This document shows positions 45,793 to 53,172 of a stretch of 64,000 bases of DNA, one piece after another. A program made the position numbers and the translations under genes. Numbering within the stretch: position 1 is the first letter of the stretch; every line of letters begins with the position of its first letter. The notes under the pieces were generated by a model. The model did not search any database, was not told the origin of the DNA, and saw only the letters and a list, made by a program, of their open reading frames with translations. The stretch comes from PALSA-243 sp963743705 (GTDB lineage: Bacteria > Acidobacteriota > Terriglobia > Bryobacterales > Bryobacteraceae). The stretch lies in NCBI GenBank assembly GCA_963743705.1, contig CAVUQS010000022.1:1-64000 (forward strand), in the 5' to 3' direction.

Positions 45793-45825
45793 ATCGCAGG
45801 GCTAGGCTTATTAGGCTTCACCATC

Positions 45826-45857
45826 CCACGCTGGCGCGCGAATCGGCGCCAGCGTGG
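45826..45857. terminator. Strong 12-bp hairpin after the second TonB receptor
   Basis: CCACGCTGGCGC (45826-45837) pairs perfectly with GCGCCAGCGTGG (45846-45857) around an eight-base loop, 33 bases after the receptor stop. There is no T tract. It could end transcription or protect the mRNA 3' end. Its position argues that the next gene starts well downstream of 45854. Confidence 0.55.
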
Positions 45858-45952
45858 CCGCAGGATTCAGACGAGCTTTGCGGAAACCGGTAACAATTGA
45901 TAACGACGCGACGCCCCACCCGGTGATGCAGCTTGCTCCCCTTATTCAACTT

Positions 45953-47899
45953 ATGCCGATCTTACGTTTCGCTCTACCCCTAACCTTGGCTCTGGCTTCG
46001 CTTCAGGCTCAAACAGACTGGCCGGTCTACGGCCACGACCCGGGAGGCACGCGGTATTCTCCGCTGAAGCAAATCAACACAAAAAACGTGGCAAAGCTGA
46101 AGGTGGCCTGGACGTTTGACACCCAGGCGACGATCAACACGCCGCCACCGCCTGGACGCAGCGGGCCAGCGGGCCCGAGCGGAGCTGCCGGACAACCAGC
46201 GACCGCGCGGCGTCCCATTTTGAGGCGTTCGGAAGCGACGCCGCTGGTAATTGGCGACGTGATGTATCTCTCGACCGGATACAACCGCGTGGTGGCGCTC
46301 GAGCCCGAAACCGGAAAGAAGATTTGGGAATACGAAAGCGCACACCCGCCTGCCATGCGTGGCATTGCTTACTGGGCCGGCGATCAGAAACTGCCGCCGC
46401 AGATCGTGTTCGGAACGGCTGACGGATATCTGATTTCTCTCAATGCAAAAACCGGCAAGCCCGTGCCTGGCTTCGGCGACGAAGGCGTCGTCAACATGAA
46501 GCCAGGAGTGGCAGACAAGTTTCCGACCAGAATGTACGGTCTCTCTTCGCCCCCGGCAGTCTACAAGAACCTGGTGATTACCGGCTCGCACGTGCCCGAA
46601 GGCCCCAGCCTGGGCCCATCTGGCGACATTCGGGGCTGGGACATGCGTACGGGCAAGCTGGCGTGGACTTTCCATACGATCCCGCGGCCGGGGGAGCCGA
46701 ATCACGAAGTATGGCAGGACGGCCAGTGGGAAGATCGGTCCGGCGCCAATTGCTGGGGATTCATTACGGTGGATGTGTCAGCCGGCGTCGCCTATGTTCC
46801 GGTGGGTACGCCGACGACCGATTTTTACGGCGCCGACCGCAAGGGCTCGAACCTATATGGGTCTTCGCTTTTGGCTTTGGATGCGGCGACGGGCAAGCTC
46901 AAGTGGTATTACCAGACGACGCATCACGATAACTGGGACTACGATCTGGAGTCTCCCCCCGCGTTAATTGAAGTGAGACACGGCGGCCGCAAGATTCCCG
47001 CGGTCGCGGTTAGCACCAAACAGGGACTCCTGTTCATGCTGGACCGTGAGACCGGCAAGCCGATCTATGGCGCGGAGGAGCGCGCTGTCGCAGTGGACAA
47101 CGCTTTTCCGGGCGGCGGCGACGAGCCCTCGCCAACTCAGCCATTCCCGGTGAAGCCCCCGCCACTTGCCCGCGACAGTTTCTCACCGAATGAAATCGCC
47201 ACCGTTACGCCGGAGCACGAGCAGTATTGCAAAGCTCTGCTGGGCGAGGAGGGCGGAGCGCTCACGGGCGGTCCTTTCGCTCTCTATGGGCCACGGTTGC
47301 GCGTGATATTTCCGAGTTGGATCGGCGGCGGAAACTGGGGCGGTGTTTCCTTCGATCCGCACCTGGGCTACATTTTTGTCAACACTCAGGACGTGGCCAA
47401 CCTCAACAAGCTGATCAAGAGCGAGGATGGCACGAGATTCCTGCGCGTCGGGCCGGACAACAAGGCTTTGACCTTGGGCGAGGGCAATCTCTTCTGGGAT
47501 GGGGCCAAGAACTGGCCTTGCCAACAGCCGCCCTGGGGGCAGCTTAGCGCTGTCAATGCAGACACCGGTGAGATTGCGTGGCGCGTGCCGCTGGGATCGT
47601 TCGACGAACTGGACGCCAAGGGCGTGCCGAAAACGGGAACGCCTAACATGGGCGGATCGGTTGTGACTGCCGGAGGATTGCTGTTTATTGCCGCGACTGT
47701 CGATGCGCGCTTCCGCGCGTTTGATTCGCGAACCGGGCAGGAGCTTTGGTCGGCCAAGATGGACACCGATGCGCAAGCCAATCCAGTGACCTTTCAGGGA
47801 AAGAACGGGAAGCAGTATGTCGCGATCCTGGCCAACGGCAGCGTGCACTACATTCGCCCTGCCGTGCCCGGCCGCTTGTATGTCTACGCCCTGCCATAA
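45953..47899 (+). CDS. PQQ-dependent dehydrogenase (quinoprotein)
   Basis: A 648-residue exported beta-propeller enzyme with the glucose/alcohol-dehydrogenase fold: TDWPVYGHDPGGTRYSPLKQINTKNV at the start (propeller opening), repeats such as ALEPETGKKIWEYESAHP and ALDAATGKLKWYYQTTHHDNWDYDLESPP (active-site stretch), and a C-terminal blade GSVVTAGGLLFIAATVDARFRAFDSRTGQELW. The start is uncertain. The ATG at 45953 opens a compact signal peptide (MPILRFALPLTLALASLQAQ); an ATG at 45926 is also possible. It resembles the enzyme at 15542 but has a Pro/Gly-rich insert near residue 60. It is followed 42 bases later by a cytochrome that probably takes its electrons. Confidence 0.88.
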   Translation: MPILRFALPLTLALASLQAQTDWPVYGHDPGGTRYSPLKQINTKNVAKLKVAWTFDTQATINTPPPPGRSGPAGPSGAAGQPATARRPILRRSEATPLVIGDVMYLSTGYNRVVALEPETGKKIWEYESAHPPAMRGIAYWAGDQKLPPQIVFGTADGYLISLNAKTGKPVPGFGDEGVVNMKPGVADKFPTRMYGLSSPPAVYKNLVITGSHVPEGPSLGPSGDIRGWDMRTGKLAWTFHTIPRPGEPNHEVWQDGQWEDRSGANCWGFITVDVSAGVAYVPVGTPTTDFYGADRKGSNLYGSSLLALDAATGKLKWYYQTTHHDNWDYDLESPPALIEVRHGGRKIPAVAVSTKQGLLFMLDRETGKPIYGAEERAVAVDNAFPGGGDEPSPTQPFPVKPPPLARDSFSPNEIATVTPEHEQYCKALLGEEGGALTGGPFALYGPRLRVIFPSWIGGGNWGGVSFDPHLGYIFVNTQDVANLNKLIKSEDGTRFLRVGPDNKALTLGEGNLFWDGAKNWPCQQPPWGQLSAVNADTGEIAWRVPLGSFDELDAKGVPKTGTPNMGGSVVTAGGLLFIAATVDARFRAFDSRTGQELWSAKMDTDAQANPVTFQGKNGKQYVAILANGSVHYIRPAVPGRLYVYALP

Positions 47900-47941
47900 T
47901 CGGCTAAGACCAAGCATGGACCAATTGAGAGGCGGCTAAAT

Positions 47942-48433
47942 ATGATGCGATTGGCGGCGTGGACCGGCGCGGCGGGTTTGGTTGTATTCCTCTCCCTTCC
48001 GCTTGCCGCTCAAAAATTGCCCGATGGCAAAGGCAAGGACCTCGTGGAGCGCGAATGCACGAAGTGTCACGGGCTCGAAGGAATTACCCGAACGACGATG
48101 ACCAAAGAGCGGTGGGCGTCGATCGTCGACGACATGGTTTCACGCGGCGCCAGCGGCACGGACCAGGAGATCGACCAGATTATCGACTACCTTGCCGCCA
48201 ATTTCGGTAAAGTCCCAGCAGGCGCCAAGGCCGAAGCGCCTAAGAAGGTCAACGTGAACACGGCCACAGCGAAGGAACTAGCCGCCGCGCTCGAACTTTC
48301 CGATGAAAACGCCGCGGCCATTGTGGCATATCGCGAGAAAAACGGAAATTTCAAAGACATAGACACCCTAAAGAAGGTCCCAGGCCTCGACGCGCAGAAA
48401 ATCGACGCCAAAAAGGACCGGCTCGAATTCTAG
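47942..48433 (+). CDS. Exported cytochrome c fused to a ComEA-like helix-hairpin-helix domain
   Basis: A 163-residue secreted protein. Residues 1-23 are a signal peptide, residues 30-90 form a small cytochrome c (CTKCH at 39-43; likely Met ligand in DDMVSRGA), a Lys/Ala linker follows, and residues 102-163 form a helix-hairpin-helix pair typical of ComEA/PulK (VNVNTATAKELAAALELSDENAAAIVAYREKNG; IDTLKKVPGLDAQKI). HhH pairs usually bind DNA or stabilise protein complexes. Placed right after a PQQ dehydrogenase, the haem part is probably its electron acceptor; why it carries an HhH unit is unclear. Confidence 0.82.
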   Translation: MMRLAAWTGAAGLVVFLSLPLAAQKLPDGKGKDLVERECTKCHGLEGITRTTMTKERWASIVDDMVSRGASGTDQEIDQIIDYLAANFGKVPAGAKAEAPKKVNVNTATAKELAAALELSDENAAAIVAYREKNGNFKDIDTLKKVPGLDAQKIDAKKDRLEF

Positions 48434-48532
48434 CTTCGTTCAGCCACCTCTCAGAAGCCGAAAGATTGGCCTCCTTCACGCACGCGGACGCCGGGAAGTC
48501 GGGGCAGCCGCGCCAAGATTGTACTTTGATCT

Positions 48533-49021
48533 ATGCGTCAGAAGACCAGAATCGTATCGATCGCGTTGTCGATCATTCTCGCCGCGCCGGCCTTCGCGGC
48601 GGATCTCAGCCAGTGGAACAATCTCCGAGCTTTGCAGCGCGGCGACCGGATTCGTATTGTTCAGACGAATCAAACCGCTCTCGAGGGTCGATTCGATAGC
48701 GTGAACGACGCCGCAATCACCATTGAGACCAGCGGCCCGACCCGCATAGCCAAGAGCGATGTGATGCGGGTTCTTCGGCGGAAGGGCATGTCGCGCAAGA
48801 AGCGGACGTTGATCGGCGCAGCGGTTGGCATCGGCGGGGGCGCGATCGCAGCGGCGGCATTGGGCGCGAGTTCGAATAATGAAGGATGGTTCGCCGGACC
48901 GGCTGGCGGCATCATGACGGTAATTACGGTTGGCGGGGGAGCGTTAGTTGGGACTACGATCGGCGCATTTTCGGGCGGCGGTTATAAGACGGTCTACCGG
49001 CTGGCAACTTCCAAGCACTAA
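48533..49021 (+). CDS. Exported protein with Sm-like N-terminus and glycine-zipper segment
   Basis: A 162-residue protein with a signal peptide (TRIVSIALSIILAAPAFAA). The first mature part (LQRGDRIRIVQTNQTALEGRFDSVNDAAITIET) looks like a small LSm-type beta barrel. It is followed by two Gly/Ala-rich membrane-like helices (IGAAVGIGGGAIAAAALGA and TVGGGALVGTTIGAFSGGG) of glycine-zipper type. Proteins of this plan are common in Acidobacteriota and may sit in the envelope. No specific function is assigned. Confidence 0.72.
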   Translation: MRQKTRIVSIALSIILAAPAFAADLSQWNNLRALQRGDRIRIVQTNQTALEGRFDSVNDAAITIETSGPTRIAKSDVMRVLRRKGMSRKKRTLIGAAVGIGGGAIAAAALGASSNNEGWFAGPAGGIMTVITVGGGALVGTTIGAFSGGGYKTVYRLATSKH

Positions 49022-49041
49022 CTGGCCCCTTAAAACCAAAC

Positions 49042-49067
49042 GGCCGGCCTCCGTTGGGAGGCCGGCC
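49042..49067. terminator. Strong bidirectional hairpin terminator
   Basis: GGCCGGCCTCC (49042-49052) pairs perfectly with GGAGGCCGGCC (49057-49067) around the loop GTTG. It lies between two convergent genes, 20 bases after one stop and 45 bases before the other, and is flanked by short T-rich or A-rich stretches on each side. Confidence 0.75.
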
Positions 49068-49111
49068 TTGGCTTGATTCAACAAGCTGTGCTTAGTACGA
49101 CAGTCGTCAGG

Positions 49112-50020
49112 TTAGACGGTGGCGTTTCCGTTCGCCTTCTGGCGCTTGTTCTTCAGGATCAGCACGCCAAGCAGCATCGTCGCGAAGAGAACAATCGCGC
49201 CGGGCTCCGGCGTGGACGAGCTGGTGGTGGTCGTGGTGGTCGTATAACTAATGTCCAGGTTGTCGATACCGATCGTCGCCGGCCAATCGAAGAAGTTCAG
49301 TTCGGTTGCGCTGAGACCGGTGATGCTACCCGAAGTACCGATGTATTGCGGGGCGGTTTCTTTGTTGGTGCCATCGGTGGGAGAGGTCTTGTTGTTACCG
49401 TCTCCGCTGCCGGGGGCAACGCCGTTGGTGGTGAAGACGGCCGTCCCGTTGGAACTCTTGCTGATCGCGCCAGTGGTGAATTCAAAGGTCGGCAGGTCGG
49501 GGTTGCCGGCGCCGCCGCAATTGCTTCCGGTCAAGCTGGTGCAAGACGCATCCGGGAAGATTTCGTAGTCGAAGCTGAGGCTGCTAACCGTGATTCCGGT
49601 GAACACCATACTAATGACGCCAGAGTTGGAGTTCGGGTTCGTCATCTGCGTGCCGCTGTCGTTGGTGGTCGCGAGGAAATTATCCTTCGTGTTCGTGACC
49701 GGCGCGATATTGTTGGCCGTTGCGCCGTCGGTGTTGCCCAGCGTTTCAGACTTGGAAGTAGTTCCGACGGTATGCCCGTCGCCATTCCATGTGTTATCTA
49801 CCGCCGCGCCAAGCACGGTCACTGAGCAGCCGGAACAGCCGCTCGCCAATAGTACGGCGTTCATGTAGCTCTGGATTGAAGCTAGTGACGCCCCTTCCGA
49901 AAGGCTGGGGCCGCTAGTAGCCGAGTTAAAATTGAAAAGTACATCCGCCTGGGCCGGCATGACCGAAAATGCCGCGAAACAGCCAATGATCCATGCCCCG
50001 ATGCGACGATTTCTCTGCAT
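49112..50020 (-). CDS. PEP-CTERM sorted surface protein
   Basis: A 302-residue exported protein with a signal peptide (RRIGAWIIGCFAAFSVMPAQA), a Thr/Ser/Asn-rich, predicted beta-rich body and a C-terminal sorting signal: PEPGAIVLFATMLLGVLILK followed by a basic tail. This tripartite end is the substrate of an exosortase, which removes it during export to the surface or matrix. No exosortase gene lies in the window. A Thr run precedes the PEP motif. The ATG at 50020 follows GGTGGAG. A sigma54-type promoter lies about 100 bases upstream. Confidence 0.88.
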   Translation of the reverse strand: MQRNRRIGAWIIGCFAAFSVMPAQADVLFNFNSATSGPSLSEGASLASIQSYMNAVLLASGCSGCSVTVLGAAVDNTWNGDGHTVGTTSKSETLGNTDGATANNIAPVTNTKDNFLATTNDSGTQMTNPNSNSGVISMVFTGITVSSLSFDYEIFPDASCTSLTGSNCGGAGNPDLPTFEFTTGAISKSSNGTAVFTTNGVAPGSGDGNNKTSPTDGTNKETAPQYIGTSGSITGLSATELNFFDWPATIGIDNLDISYTTTTTTTSSSTPEPGAIVLFATMLLGVLILKNKRQKANGNATV

Positions 50021-50118
50021 TGATGTCTCCACCTGTGAAAGTCGAATTCGTGTTCCTTCTAATCTAATGTGCGCGTGCCTAACAGATTGCACGCTCGTTC
50101 CACATCGGGCAAACACCT

Positions 50119-50135
50119 GGCAAGCAGATTGCCAA
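50119..50135 (-). promoter_or_regulatory. Sigma54-type promoter of the PEP-CTERM gene
   Basis: On the reverse strand TTGGCAATCTGCTTGCC has GG and GC separated by exactly ten bases, as in the -24/-12 sigma54 consensus (TTGGCAC-N5-TTGC). The predicted transcript start is about 88 bases before the ATG. The site is nearly palindromic and could also be read on the forward strand, but that start would be some 570 bases from the next gene. Confidence 0.55.
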
Positions 50136-50675
50136 ACGATTAACTAATTTATTTATCAATGAGTTAACAAATAATTTCGGTTCTGATTTGGTGAGGTTCC
50201 TTACTAAACTTTAGTGAACATTCCAACATTCACTTTCGTGTAAGGTTTTTCACAGCTCCGTGGCGAATATTTCGGCGCCAGGAGAGCGGCTTTTTCCCAT
50301 GGGGCAGCCCGCCCGATTCCCGAACTTCCTGTGGTGAGCGACGACTCCCGCAAGTCCAACAATAGACTAGGGATTGGCTGGCCATACCAAGAATTTGTCA
50401 CGCGTATCGGCCAACCTTTCCAAATATTTGGCACTTTTCCCATTCCCGCTGTGCCATTCCCCTGGCCCACGGCGAAACAGGCCCCGAAAGGGACCGGCTC
50501 GTAACTCAGGGAGGCGCCTGTCCGAGCGACCGAGGGATCCTGGTTGACCGCAGACCGTTTGCCCGGAAGCGTGAATGCGTTTGTTGAGTGACTGCAGGCG
50601 AATCCCGGGCGATTTTAGGATTCCGGCCGGCCCAAAAGCCAGCCATGGATAAGTCTTAAGGATCGTAACGTACGG
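50136..50675. other. Long non-coding gap between the two sigma54 promoters
   Basis: About 540 bases without a gene I can support. The left 100 bases are unusually AT-rich for this genome and include TTAACT-N15-AGTTAA and the palindrome ACTAAACTTTAGT (about 50204-50216). Such elements would suit binding sites for an activator of sigma54 RNA polymerase. A reverse-strand open frame across the right side has no ribosome site or family features. Confidence 0.4.
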
Positions 50676-50693
50676 TTGGCTTAATAATTGCAG
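50676..50693 (+). promoter_or_regulatory. Sigma54-type promoter of the TPR lipoprotein gene
   Basis: TTGGCTTAATAATTGCAG has the -24 GG at 50678-50679 and the -12 GC at 50690-50691 with a ten-base spacer, and the TTGC box is perfect. The predicted transcript start (about 50703) is only a few bases before the ATG at 50709, so the message would have almost no leader. Confidence 0.6.
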
Positions 50694-50708
50694 TGACTTC
50701 ACCTCCAT

Positions 50709-52955
50709 ATGAGCGCCCTCAGACCTACTGCCGCAGTTGCCCTTGTCGTTTGCTGCTGCTTCGCCGCCGGATGTTCCACCACCCCGGCGGCACGTGAAGC
50801 CAGGGCAATGGCCCGGGGAAAGAAGTTTCTGGACCACAAGGAATACGATCGCGCCATGATCGAATTCCGCAACGCCGCGCAGGCCCAACCCAAGGACGCC
50901 GAAGCCCGCTATCAACTGGGCGTTGCGGCGCTGGGCGGAGGGAAGATCGAGCAGGCCGTCCTGGCTTTCCGCGAGGCGACTACGCTCAACCCTAAGCATT
51001 CTCAGGCGCAACTGAAGCTTTCGGAATTGATGGTTCGAGCCCGGCGACCGGATATTGTGGAGGATGCGGTAAAACGCCTCGACCAAGTCCTCACCACGGA
51101 ACCCGACTCCCCGGAAGCCCTGGACACGCTCGCGCTGGCGGAATTGCGGCTGGGAAGGTCGGACGACGCCGTTAAACACCTGCAGCAGGTTTTGAGTAAG
51201 TTTCCGGGGGATCTGAAGTCCGAGGCCACCATGGCCGGACTGCAGTATTCAAAGGGCGATTTCGCGGGCGCCGAGGAAAGCCTCAAAAGCGCGGTGGCGC
51301 GGGCTCCCAAATCGGTGGAAGCCGCTATTGCGCTCGCCAATCTCTATATTTTGGAAAAGAAGAACTTCGCGGCCGAAGGCGAGTTGCAGCGCGCCTTAAA
51401 GCTGGATAACTCGAACGTGGTGGTGCTGCTGACACTGGGAAATCTGCAGTCGTTGGGCGGGCGCAATGCCGATGCCGATCAGACGTATACGAAGCTGGCG
51501 TCGCTGCCGAAAGCCAACTTATCCTACATTCACGCGGCGTTTCTGTTCCGCGAAGGCAAGAACCAGGAAGCCGTTCTGGAGTTGGAAAAACTGGCGAAAG
51601 CGGCTCCTTCTGATCGCGGCGCGCAGCAGCGCGTGGCCGCCGCCTATGTGCGGGTTGGGCGGCTCTCCGACGCGCTGAACCGGCTGAACGAGGTTCTCAA
51701 AAAGGCTCCGAATAATCCTGACGCCCTGTTGCTGCGAAGCCGCCTCTACCTGAACGCGGGCCGGCCGCTCGACGCGGAAAAAGACATCCAGGCTGTTCTG
51801 CGCTTGCAGGCGGACTCGGCCGATGCGCACTACGCGCTTGCCAGAGTAAATGGATATTTGGGGCGCGAAACCCGGCGGCGCGAGGAATTGAACGAAACGA
51901 TCCGGCTGAATCCGCAGCAACTCAACGCGCGCATCGAACTGGCCAAGCTCGAGTTGGCGGCCGGTCATGCGCAGGCCGCGCTGGCCTTAATGGATGGGAC
52001 GCCCGAGGCGCAAAAGAATTCCCTCACCACCCTCACCGCGCGCAACTGGGCGCTGCTCGCATCGAACAACCAGACCGAAGCCGCTAAGTCCATCGATCGC
52101 GCGCTTGCCGCCCAGCGGACTCCGGAACTGCTCTTGCAACGGGGCATCCTTAAAGCCACCAAAGGCGACTATGCCGGGGGACGCGCCGACGGCGAAGAAG
52201 CGCTGAAGCTCAATCCGAACGATCCGGCGGCCGTCAATTTCGTGGCTGAGACTTTCGTGGCCCAAAAACAGAACCAGGCCGCGATCAATTTCCTGCACGA
52301 CGCGGAGCACAACAATCCGAAATCGCCGCAGATGCAAACCCGCGTCGGCCAGTGGTTCGAACGCCTGGGCGAACCGGATCAGGCGCGCACGGCCTTGAAC
52401 GCGGCGAGGGCGCTCAGTTCCACCTACACGCCCGCGGACCTGGAACTCGCCGCTCTCGATATCACGGAAGGCAAGATCGATTCCGCTCGCACCACGCTCA
52501 ACACGGTGATCAAGCAACAGCCGCAGAACGAACGCGCGCATCTTATGCTGGCTACGGCGGAATATAACGCCCGCAACAAGCAAGCGGCGTTGGCGCAGTT
52601 CCGCAGCGTGCTAGACCTGAACCCGGACGATGTGCCGGCCGTAAACGCGGTGGCATATTTGATGGCGTCGTCTAACCCGGAAGAGGCTTTGAAGTATGCC
52701 GAACACGCCATGGAACTGGCGCCGAGCGACCCCTCCGTGCAGGACACCATCGGCTGGGTCTACTATCAGAAACGCGTTTACGGCAAAGCAGTGGAATACC
52801 TGGCGATGTCGGTGGCCAAGGATCCGAGCGCCGTACACCAGTTCCATCTCGCCATGTCTTACATGAAGTCCGGCGACCAGGCGCGCGGCCAGGCCAGCCT
52901 CGCCAAAGCGGTCGCGAAGGACCCGAATGTGACCAAGACCGAGACGGAATGGTAG
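50709..52955 (+). CDS. prsT: TPR-repeat lipoprotein of the PEP-CTERM/exosortase system (PrsT-like)
   Basis: A 748-residue lipoprotein. The leader MSALRPTAAVALVVCCCFAAGC ends in a lipobox (FAAGC) and the rest is almost entirely TPR repeats, about 18-20 (for example EYDRAMIEFRNAAQAQPKDAEARYQLGVAAL). Length, lipid anchor and repeat plan match the PrsT family found with XrtA-type exosortase and exopolysaccharide loci, where sigma54 and PrsK/PrsR control expression. Divergent placement from a PEP-CTERM gene and a sigma54-like promoter support the call. Predicted to act as an envelope scaffold for polysaccharide export. The polysaccharide genes themselves are not in the window. Confidence 0.82.
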   Translation: MSALRPTAAVALVVCCCFAAGCSTTPAAREARAMARGKKFLDHKEYDRAMIEFRNAAQAQPKDAEARYQLGVAALGGGKIEQAVLAFREATTLNPKHSQAQLKLSELMVRARRPDIVEDAVKRLDQVLTTEPDSPEALDTLALAELRLGRSDDAVKHLQQVLSKFPGDLKSEATMAGLQYSKGDFAGAEESLKSAVARAPKSVEAAIALANLYILEKKNFAAEGELQRALKLDNSNVVVLLTLGNLQSLGGRNADADQTYTKLASLPKANLSYIHAAFLFREGKNQEAVLELEKLAKAAPSDRGAQQRVAAAYVRVGRLSDALNRLNEVLKKAPNNPDALLLRSRLYLNAGRPLDAEKDIQAVLRLQADSADAHYALARVNGYLGRETRRREELNETIRLNPQQLNARIELAKLELAAGHAQAALALMDGTPEAQKNSLTTLTARNWALLASNNQTEAAKSIDRALAAQRTPELLLQRGILKATKGDYAGGRADGEEALKLNPNDPAAVNFVAETFVAQKQNQAAINFLHDAEHNNPKSPQMQTRVGQWFERLGEPDQARTALNAARALSSTYTPADLELAALDITEGKIDSARTTLNTVIKQQPQNERAHLMLATAEYNARNKQAALAQFRSVLDLNPDDVPAVNAVAYLMASSNPEEALKYAEHAMELAPSDPSVQDTIGWVYYQKRVYGKAVEYLAMSVAKDPSAVHQFHLAMSYMKSGDQARGQASLAKAVAKDPNVTKTETEW

Positions 52956-53172
52956 CGGACCGGCTCCTGGCACACAGTCGTACGGCGCCTTCAGCTTCGA
53001 CCTGGCGCAGATAATCATCCGCACTGGGGCAACCCGAGCGCGACGGTGAACATCGCGACCTTCGGCCGATCACTGCGGCCAGCAATCCACTCCAGGCGCA
53101 GAGGGCGATGCGCTTAGGCTGCTGAAGCGCCGTGTAAAGTAGTGAGTATCCGTTAATGGAGTCTGAATAACG

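Noticed and set aside
50119..50135. Forward-strand reading of the first sigma54 site
   Set aside because: The site is nearly palindromic, but a forward transcript would have a leader of about 570 bases while prsT has its own better placed site.
50367..51179. 270-codon reverse frame in the prsT upstream region
   Set aside because: Half is antisense to prsT and the rest lies over the sigma54 promoter; no signal, motif or start site supports it.
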